Source: Owenia fusiformis (Eukaryota > Annelida > Polychaeta > Sabellida > Oweniidae). Taken from it: a DNA stretch of 64,000 bases. Both the position numbers and the translations under genes were made by a program. The notes under the pieces are model-generated. The model ran no database searches and was not told where the DNA came from. It saw only the letters and a list, made by a program, of their open reading frames with translations. Positions 56,975-64,000 of the stretch are shown here, one piece after another; the first letter of the stretch is position 1; each line of letters starts with the position of its first letter. The stretch lies in the NCBI GenBank assembly GCA_903813345.2, contig CAIIXF020000009.1, forward strand, positions 22,281,759 to 22,345,758, written 5' to 3'.

Positions 56975-59325
56975 GTAAGTATATCTTATATTGTATGTTC
57001 TTTGATCTCTATGTACAACCAGTCATCTTGTGATCAATGCATGTTCACGTGCTCTTGTGGTCTGACACAATTAAATGAGGGACGGACCAACGGACGGACG
57101 GACGCCTGGTCAATCCCATAGGCTCTCTGTGTGAGCCAAAGAGCTTCTGCCAGCAGCTATCTGTTAAGTTATTCATAGAATTTTTCTTTGAATTAGTGGA
57201 TATTAGAACTTGATAAAACATATTTCAGTCTGCAGAGTTTCAAAATGATTAAATGATTTTAGCCCAGAACTTAATAAATTGTTGATGACTTTAATCAAAG
57301 ATGCCATAGGACTTTGAATGATGATGGTAGCCCAAATTCAAAGTCTGGGATATTAACACGGGTGCATTAAATCATCTACTATTTTGTCCCTGTCATAACA
57401 GAATATATGGCAAATAATATTATATTATGGTTGTGAAGAAGATACAAGTTATACATATAGTACGTAGAGTGCATTGGATTGGAGACATGTTGTTTATTTC
57501 ACATAAGGATTTAAGTTTGATTTGTTTTCTTCTGATGAATGGGACGATAAAGATCTGTCCATACTGTATGTTGTATATTTTGTGAGCTTTTACAGTATAC
57601 ATGTACTATGATATCATCGTCCTCCCCTCCATGAATTTTAAAAAATGGTAAGTGTTGGGTATCAGTAGATGGTATTTCCATTCTGCTTGAGATGAAAAAA
57701 TAATGCTTTTGTCATATCTGCCCTTGGGGTAGATATAATTTACCTTAGTTTGGATATCCAGATATAAAAACCTTTCAAATATTCCTTTCAGAATTTCTTT
57801 GATCTGTAAATAACCTATAGGCAAAAAGGATATATCGTATTGTATTATAAAATCATATCATGTCTGTACATATTACAAAGCAAAGCTTGTATTAAATGAG
57901 GCACACCTGTAACTTCCATAGACACGCAAACATATGTGAAAAATGTGCCTTGATGTGTGCAAGATATTCATGCAACTCTATAATCTTTACTATTGTCACT
58001 TGCGTTCTGATATCCATCAATGTTCGTATTTCACCAAAATCACCATCATAGACAGAATCCTGCCTTAATTGCAAGGTACAAGTAAATGTATTTGCACAGA
58101 CTGAGTTTTAATCAATTTTCCTGCAATCTTTAATGGTGCCTGCATTGAAAAAATAGCCTAACAATGGCATTCATTATTTAAGTCTCTGGAATTGCATTTT
58201 CAACACTTCTAGGATTGTGTTTTAGCTTTAGGGATGAACGTCTGCCTTTATGAATTCTGATTGGCCAGAAATTCTCAAATGGCTTGAATGTGCACATAGA
58301 CAAGATGTCGTTAGATAGAATGTCAGATAGTCTCTGGACCCCCCTCCCCTTCCCTTCCCAACTTATGTTAAGTAGATAAGGGGGGTCTGATGTTAAAGTA
58401 GATAGGGGGTGCACAATCTTGAAGCAAGACTTAATATCAGTACAAATGCACTCACCTTTTTATGTTTGTGCTTTTTTACTGACATTCTGTCCAACTTATG
58501 CTGATCGAACTCCACTTATTAAATGGTCTATCATTTTTAATTCCTTGAACAATGAATAAATTCAAAAACATGTTGAAACAATCATATTTTGGTATTTGAT
58601 TATTTTTTCTAATAACATTTGATAGTGAATAATACCGGATGTAATTTGAAACTTTTTATTATTTCATCTGTTATATCTGGAATGTTGTAATGTTCTGTCA
58701 TATATTTTGATTATACATTGTATTAGGCTTTAATATGTCCTCGTACAACCAACATGACCTTGTATAAGTGCAAATATTTCCAACATTATGTTTTTATGAT
58801 ATTTTGGGCCTATTTACATGTATGTGCCACGCAGATGCTGCTTCATCGTAATGTTTTCAAGTGCGAATATTTCCCACGTAGTCTTCCATTTTCAAACCCT
58901 AGTATATTTGATATTTCAATCTATTGAGACATCTTATATTGCTTGAGGTAATATATCCCTCAGTAGAATGAGGTGAACCTTATATTTGGACCACCTTCAA
59001 AGTAGAACACCGAGATATCTTCTAATACAGGTTTACTGTAATTGTTAAAATGATGCAACCTAAGCCTATACAAGTCAAAATAAAATGAGTGTTGAATTTT
59101 TCAGATGATATTAATTTGAAATTTTCAGGAATGTTTCTACCTATGAAAGTTTTTAACTCATTAGTTTTTCGGCATTCTGGGTAAATGTTAAGGTGGCCAT
59201 TTTGGATTTTCCATCCCGAAAAGTGTATTCTGTTCAAGGGTGCGATTCTGTTCGGTGTGAAAATCGAAAATTGATTGGTTTCAAGGCATTTTGGGTCTAT
59301 TTTAAGGTGCTCATTTTTTTAATTA
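56975..59325. other. PKC intron 4 segment, simple repeat only
   Basis: A short (ggac)n run lies at about 57086-57104 (ggacggacggacg). The rest is AT-rich with no exon or element recognised. A pogo-MITE-like end (acaggtttactg) is near 59028. Confidence 0.4.
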
Positions 59326-59691
59326 TGTCACCACCAAGAAGTGGTGACATATTGTTATGGTTGGTCGTTGGCGATCGGCGGGCGACAGGTGGTGGGCGGC
59401 AGTTGGCATCTGTAACAAATTCCTAAAACTTCCAAATCATCTACACGTTTTCAGAAGTTCAAATCTGACTTTACCTTTAAGATTTGACCTTCTCAAGGTT
59501 ATAGAAAGGCCAAATAGGTCTCTTTTCATCTTGCTTCAAATTGACCAATCTTTTTTCAAAATCATCTAAAAGTTCAAATCTAATTATAAATTTGACCTTC
59601 AATGACCTTCTCAAGGTCAAAAAGGTCTTTTTTCAACTTGCTTGAAATTGACCAATTAGGTGGTTACATTTTGTCATGTTAATGCCCTGTT
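59326..59691 (+). repeat. gtcaccacc-family element, short copy
   Basis: Left hairpin tgtcaccaccaagaagtggt, a GC-rich run, then two or three units with aacttgcttgaaattgacc and a right end ggtggttacattttgtcatg. It is a compact version (366 bp) of the 13696-15540 element. Confidence 0.85.
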
Positions 59692-59743
59692 ATTTATTAT
59701 TTTTAAATAGGTACGATATTGTTCACCCTGTACCTACTTTTTT

Positions 59744-59863
59744 ATGTCACCACCAAAAGTGGTGACATATTGTTATGGTCTCCGTTTTTTTGCGACGGCG
59801 GTTGGCGTCCGGCGGTTGGCGTCGGGCGGTTGGCGTCTGTAACAATTTCTTACAACTTCCTAT
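59744..59863 (+). repeat. gtcaccacc-family element, cut by the LTR retrotransposon
   Basis: Left hairpin tgtcaccaccaaaagtggtg and the ggcggttggcgtccggcggt run are almost identical to the start of the copy at 13696. The copy stops at 59863 exactly where the LTR begins. The missing right part is expected after the 3' LTR, outside the window. Confidence 0.88.
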
Positions 59864-60153
59864 TGTTACAGTAGTGAGCTACATGTATATTATATTCTAC
59901 TATATTCACCTATAGTTTAATTTGAAATCTATGCTTGCTGTATATGTTGAGCTATTCTTTATTCGAGATCTTAGGTCAAGGTCACAATGACACTATATCT
60001 TGTAAACAAAACTGAACTGAATGACTCATTAACTCTTGACCTTCTAGAATATTCGGAAACTAGTAAACATTTAATCAGATTGAATCATGTCACTAAAGAT
60101 GTCCAATCAAGATGTAGTTCCAGAAGATTCATTTCTGGATAATTCTTTCACAT

Positions 60154-60160
60154 TATAAAA
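60154..60160 (+). promoter_or_regulatory. TATA box of the LTR promoter
   Basis: TATAAAA within cattataaaaggaactgc. Start of the retrotransposon transcript (R region) would be expected about 25-30 bases downstream, near 60185. Confidence 0.55.
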
Positions 60161-60227
60161 GGAACTGCACAGTGGCTCTCATCAGCAGATAATTAAGTAA
60201 TCATAACTGGACATCTCAAAGGAACTA

Positions 60228-60233
60228 AATAAA
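60228..60233 (+). terminator. AATAAA in the LTR (retroviral-type poly(A) signal)
   Basis: AATAAA lies about 70 bases after the TATA box, the arrangement needed for an R region ending shortly downstream in the 3' LTR copy. Confidence 0.45.
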
Positions 60234-60725
60234 GCAGAATTTCAGAGTTTCTCAAAAGGACATCTTCTTAGCAGATAATTACTGTGGGAACATTTATAAC
60301 ACTACAAATATACCACCTGAGGACTTTATATGGACATATATTACAACATACATTATATACGGATTATTATATATATTCGTGGATTATCATAAACATTTGT
60401 GGATTATCATCAAACATTTGTGGATTATCATCAAACATTATTGGATACGAACATTATAGGATTACAACAAACATTATTGGATTATTACAAACATTGGAGA
60501 ACTATTAACGATTATTGAAACATTTCGTGATCCGGAACATTCTCAAGTATCGTCAACGACATTTATCGACATCAAGAATAAGCCGTATCATTGATTGGAC
60601 ATCACATAAGTATTAAACCTCCTTTATATTATTGTTATATTATTTAGTTTTCAAAATATAAATATATTGTTATCATATTTTAATTGCTGTTTTTACTTTC
60701 TGTTATTTTCGAACGTAACAGAAAT

Positions 60726-60744
60726 TGGGGGGCTCGTCCGGGAT
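60726..60744 (+). other. Primer-binding site, tRNA-Pro type
   Basis: tggggggctcgtccgggat starts five bases after the LTR. It equals the known tRNA-Pro-complementary site (tgggggctcgtccgggat) used by several retroviruses except for one additional G. The match strongly supports the LTR boundary. The extra G may be an indel in the G run or reflect the host tRNA. Confidence 0.88.
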
Positions 60745-60826
60745 ACAACTACAACAAGCTAAAATTCATAAAATTCAAAATTCCAAAATTGTATATCTAA
60801 ATTGTGAAGACAGCAATTAATCAAAA

Positions 60827-61615
60827 ATGAGTTTTGAGGTTGAGACATTTTTAGAAGCGCCCTCTTTGGAGGAGTTTGACAAGTTAAAGAAAACTGAACT
60901 TCTGGCACTAGCAAAACATGTTGGTTTGACAGTAAAAACTTCATACCGAAAAGGTGCAATAAAAAATATTCTGGTACCATATTTGGTAGCGGAAGAAATA
61001 TTACCAGAAGAAGCATTAAAGCTTATTGTAGAGCCAGTCCAGCATGTTGAGCCTGTAGATCCTATAAGGCTTAAAGAGCTTGAAATAAGAGAAAAAGAGC
61101 TTGAAAATGAAAGGAGAGAAAAAGAGTTGCAAAATGAAAAAGAATTAAGAGAAAAAGAGTTAGAAATGCAAAATGAAAGAGAAAAAAGAGAAAATGAAAG
61201 ACAAATGAGAGAACAAGAAATTCAAAGAGAAATTGAATTAAAACGTTTGGAAATAGAAGCTCAATCTAAAACTGATGAACATGCTACTATGCATCAACAT
61301 TTTGAAAATAGATTTGACGCTTCAAAATTTCTCAAATTTGTACCTAAATTTCAGGAGAAAAATGTTGATAAATACTTTACGCATTTTGAAAAAGTCGCTC
61401 AAAGCCTCGATTGGCCTAAATCAGCATGGCCAGTTATGCTTCAGAGTGTATTCATTGGTAAAGCAAGTGAAATATTTGCCTCTCTCTCAGCAGAAGTATG
61501 CTCTGATTATGACCTTATTAAAAATGCGATTCTTAAAGCTTATGAACTAGTGCCAGAAGCTTACAGACAAAAATTTAGAAATGCCCACAAACAGAGTGAC
61601 CAAACCCATGTCTAA
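60827..61615 (+). CDS. Gag-like polyprotein with coiled coil, N-terminal part
   Basis: A 262-residue frame starting 83 bases after the primer site. Residues 10-65 contain KKTELLALAKHVGL, a short helix-rich block resembling a SAP-type fold seen at the N terminus of related gag proteins. Residues 82-146 are almost entirely E/K/R/N/Q in heptads (a long coiled coil). Residues 165-255 (FVPKFQEKNVDKYFTHFEKVA, AYRQKFRN) match the capsid-like part of gypsy gags. The frame stops at TAA, but the capsid continues in the next frame, which overlaps by 35 bases, so gag is broken by a frameshift or small deletion near 61600-61625. Confidence 0.82.
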   Translation: MSFEVETFLEAPSLEEFDKLKKTELLALAKHVGLTVKTSYRKGAIKNILVPYLVAEEILPEEALKLIVEPVQHVEPVDPIRLKELEIREKELENERREKELQNEKELREKELEMQNEREKRENERQMREQEIQREIELKRLEIEAQSKTDEHATMHQHFENRFDASKFLKFVPKFQEKNVDKYFTHFEKVAQSLDWPKSAWPVMLQSVFIGKASEIFASLSAEVCSDYDLIKNAILKAYELVPEAYRQKFRNAHKQSDQTHV

Positions 61616-63788
61616 AGATGTATCTGAAGAGTTCAAAAAGCTCAGAGAGCTTATGCTAATAGAACAATTCAAAAACTGTGTTCAATATCACATTAGAACT
61701 TATTTAGATGAACACAAGGTAGAAACTTTAAGTCAAGCTGCCACCCTGTCTGATGATTATGCTCTAACTCATAAGGGTAGTTTTATCAAAGGTAATCCTA
61801 ACTTTAGAGGTTATCAAGGTAACAAACCTTCATATGATACAAAATCAAATCAGTCCTCATCATCAAATACATCAAACAAAGCAAAAGACCAGTCTAATTC
61901 ATCACAGAGTTCTAGCTCAAAATCAGATCAATCAAAATCGTCAGGTCCAACATCAAATGTCACCTGTAATTATTGTAAAAAGCCTGGTCACATTATTTCT
62001 GAATGCTATAGGATTAAGAATAGAAGAGAGATGTCTGGTTCTGCTCATTCAAATGGTTGTGCTACTGTTCCCATTTCAAGAAAGCCCATTGTTTGGGATT
62101 CATATACTCATACTGAGAAATCTACTCATAGTGATATTATGGAGGATTATAAGCCTTTCATGTCTGAAGGATCTGTGTCACTGTCAAGTGATGATACCAA
62201 TTCAAAGCCAATTAAGATTCTTAGAGACACGGGTGCATCTCAGACTTTGTTGTTAGAAGGTGTCCTTCCTTTATCTGAGGAGTCATTCACAGGTACCCAT
62301 ATTTTGATGCAAGGCATTGAATTAGGTTTTACTAAAGTTCCCCTCCATCGTATTCATATCACATCAGAGTTAGTCAAAGGGCCAGTTATTGTTGGTGTTA
62401 GGCCACAACTTCCTGTTGAAGGAGTCGCATTGCTTTTAGGCAATGATTTAGCTGGGGGTAAGGTATCATTAGACCCCATTGTTTCTGATCAGCCTTGTTC
62501 TATTGAGGATTCTGTCCAAGAGGACTCTGATATATATCCTGCTTGTGCTGTTACTAGGGCTATGGCTAAAAAGTTAGCTAATAGCGGGGATTCGTCTGTG
62601 GGAGATGACTTTGATAGTGGGTTTTTAAGCTCCTTGTTTGATGATGAATGTCACTCACCACTTGTTAAAGATGATCCTTATCCTATTTTAAAGGCAAATT
62701 CTTCATTGAAACAGCCTTCTGTTCGAGCCAAGCAGTCATCTATTGAGGCAAATTCTTCATTGAAAAAGCCTATTGCCAGAGGTGATTCACCTTCTGAGCA
62801 GGATCACTATTTTAATGCGGTTTCGCCCGCTCTTGCTAGTCCTGATGAAGTTTCATCTTCTTCTGCTAGTGTTCATGAGGTTTCATCCTCTTCTAGTTCT
62901 GAGGTTTCATCCTCTATTTCTGATAGTGATTCTTTGAAAAATGATCCTCATTCTAAAAACATGTTAATTTATGAACAAGAGCATGATCCATCATTCATTG
63001 ATCTTCATAAAAGATGTCTTACTATTGATGAAGCTGTCAAGGTCCCTGTTTGTTTCTACAAAAAGGATGGCATATTAATGCGAAAGTGGAGACCTCCTGA
63101 AGCTTCCCCTGAAGACGATTTGGCAATTGTACATCAAATTGTTGTCCCCAAATCGTATCATAAGGAAATCTTGAGTCTAGCTCATGATTCTCCCATGGCA
63201 GGTCATTTAGGAGTAACTAAAACATATCATAAAATACTCAATCATTTCTATTGGCCCAAATTAAAACAAGATGTCCAAGAGTATTGTAGGTCTTGTCATA
63301 CATGTCAAATGGTAGGGAAACCTAACCAGAAAACCTCAATTGCTCCTTTACAACTTATACCTGCATTTGATGAACCATTCAGTAAGGTTCTTATTGATTG
63401 TGTTGGTCCATTACCAAAACCAAAATCTGATAATCAATATCTGCTCACTATTCTGTCTATGGCCACACAGTTTCCAGAAATAAAATCACTCATTATGCTT
63501 AGGAATAGCAAAACCAAGTATATTGTGAAAACACAAATCAACAATTTCACATTAGTTGAGCTACCAAAGGAGCTTATATCTGACTTACAATCTGACTCAG
63601 TGCTGAATGATTTCATTGGCATTGATAAAACTACCCCTGTGAGGCGTAAAGAGTTACACATGATGAAAAGGTATGTTGAGCGTGATAAATTTCTTACTCA
63701 ACATGAGCTTGTGCTCTTAGCTCATATGCCAAACTTGTATGTCAATGACAACTATACATGTATGTTATTCAAGAGTCAGATATTGTAA
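61581..63788 (+). CDS. Gag end - protease - integrase N-terminal frame, no RT
   Basis: A 735-residue frame. Residues 14-66 complete the capsid (LRELMLIEQF, TYLDEHKVETLSQAATLSDDY). A CX2CX4HX4C zinc knuckle is at 129-142. The aspartic protease has LRDTGAS at 214-220 and LLLGNDL at 284-290. A Ser-rich spacer (about 380-450) follows. The integrase HHCC domain is at 535-575 (H535, H542, C572, C575) and the first catalytic Asp at D606 in LIDCVGPL. After ATQFPE (629-633) the core is degraded: the second Asp region is only vaguely recognisable at about 662-678, and no third catalytic Glu is seen. The last 55 residues match nothing I know. RT and RNase H are absent between protease and integrase. ATG at 61581 is only the frame's first; natural expression would be by frameshift from gag. 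Confidence 0.85.
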   Translation: MPTNRVTKPMSKDVSEEFKKLRELMLIEQFKNCVQYHIRTYLDEHKVETLSQAATLSDDYALTHKGSFIKGNPNFRGYQGNKPSYDTKSNQSSSSNTSNKAKDQSNSSQSSSSKSDQSKSSGPTSNVTCNYCKKPGHIISECYRIKNRREMSGSAHSNGCATVPISRKPIVWDSYTHTEKSTHSDIMEDYKPFMSEGSVSLSSDDTNSKPIKILRDTGASQTLLLEGVLPLSEESFTGTHILMQGIELGFTKVPLHRIHITSELVKGPVIVGVRPQLPVEGVALLLGNDLAGGKVSLDPIVSDQPCSIEDSVQEDSDIYPACAVTRAMAKKLANSGDSSVGDDFDSGFLSSLFDDECHSPLVKDDPYPILKANSSLKQPSVRAKQSSIEANSSLKKPIARGDSPSEQDHYFNAVSPALASPDEVSSSSASVHEVSSSSSSEVSSSISDSDSLKNDPHSKNMLIYEQEHDPSFIDLHKRCLTIDEAVKVPVCFYKKDGILMRKWRPPEASPEDDLAIVHQIVVPKSYHKEILSLAHDSPMAGHLGVTKTYHKILNHFYWPKLKQDVQEYCRSCHTCQMVGKPNQKTSIAPLQLIPAFDEPFSKVLIDCVGPLPKPKSDNQYLLTILSMATQFPEIKSLIMLRNSKTKYIVKTQINNFTLVELPKELISDLQSDSVLNDFIGIDKTTPVRRKELHMMKRYVERDKFLTQHELVLLAHMPNLYVNDNYTCMLFKSQIL

Positions 63789-64000
63789 ATTATAATGATT
63801 AACTCATGAAGATTATATTATATGATAGGCAAATTAGATGTTTCTGATAACTGTCACTTTATTTTAACAATATATGAAAACATTTGCCTAAATAGTGAAA
63901 TTGATATTATGTGAACTATAAGATTGTATTAAGATAATGTGAGCATCATAGGTGATCATTAAATAGTGTCACAAGATTGCTTGATAATATCAGTATACTA

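Larger units (their letters stand above)
59864..60720 (+). repeat. 5' LTR (857 bp)
   Basis: Begins TGTTACAG and ends CGAACGTAACA, giving the inverted TGTTAC/GTAACA ends expected of an LTR, and is followed after five bases by a primer-binding site. It holds a TATA box and an AATAAA, plus a short tandem stretch of ggattatcatcaaacattt units at about 60371-60490. Without the 3' partner in the window, identity-based dating is not possible. Confidence 0.85.
59864..64000 (+). mobile_element. Gypsy-like LTR retrotransposon, right end outside window
   Basis: Order: 5' LTR (59864-60720), primer-binding site, gag-like frame, then a frame with zinc knuckle, protease and integrase N-terminal parts. The 3' LTR is not reached by 64000. 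Bases 63789-64000 hold no recognisable feature. It lies in intron 4 of the PKC gene in the same orientation, inside a gtcaccacc-family copy. Protease is followed by integrase without an intervening RT, either a Gmr1-type gene order with RT further downstream or an internal deletion. Confidence 0.92.

Overview
The window looks like AT-rich nuclear DNA from an animal with long introns and a heavy load of transposons, most likely a marine invertebrate deuterostome and perhaps an echinoderm. The reasons are two split metazoan genes with GT-AG introns, a classical protein kinase C with its vertebrate-like exon layout, an EGF-domain exon, and many families of small inverted-repeat elements, LINEs and a gypsy-type LTR element. 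No bacterial, organellar or CRISPR features are seen. The species assignment is inference only.

Two host genes are visible, both on the + strand. At 4.37-5.08 kb lie the last two exons, stop codon and poly(A) signal of a cysteine-rich EGF-domain protein. From 8378 the first four coding exons of a classical (calcium/diacylglycerol-type) protein kinase C follow: 8378-8520, 9731-9762, 22658-22740 and 56866-56974. They encode the pseudosubstrate, a complete C1A zinc domain and the first half of C1B. The C2 and kinase exons lie beyond the window. Introns 1-3 are 1,210, 12,895 and 34,125 bases long; intron 4 is open-ended. Just upstream of exon 3 is a decayed tandem copy of its splice acceptor and first codons.

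Most of the rest is mobile and repetitive DNA. In the first 7.6 kb are a mariner-type fold-back remnant cut by the window edge, a 5'-truncated LINE with a perfect 14-bp target-site duplication (788-3967), a second LINE tail, a self-similar palindromic element (6342-7139) and a 252-bp TA-flanked MITE. The PKC introns hold fold-back elements (8795-9617, 11192-11899, 28190-29480, 42006-42920, 48323-48711, 53165-53684), a mariner with a decayed transposase relic (21433-22526), a Harbinger-like MITE (18173-18312) and pogo-like MITEs, one split by a 1.15-kb fold-back element. A family framed by gtcaccacc/ggtggtgac recurs about nine times, one copy swollen to 1.85 kb by an internal minisatellite. There are also several independent minisatellites and an exact 469-bp direct repeat.

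In intron 4 of the kinase gene, from 59864 to beyond the right edge, lies a gypsy-like LTR retrotransposon: an 857-bp 5' LTR bounded by TGTTAC/GTAACA, a tRNA-Pro-like primer site, a coiled-coil gag, and a second frame holding zinc knuckle, protease and integrase N-terminal parts. No reverse transcriptase lies between protease and integrase. It is inserted in a copy of the gtcaccacc family. The element evidence is nucleotide pattern and motif reading only; no database search was possible.
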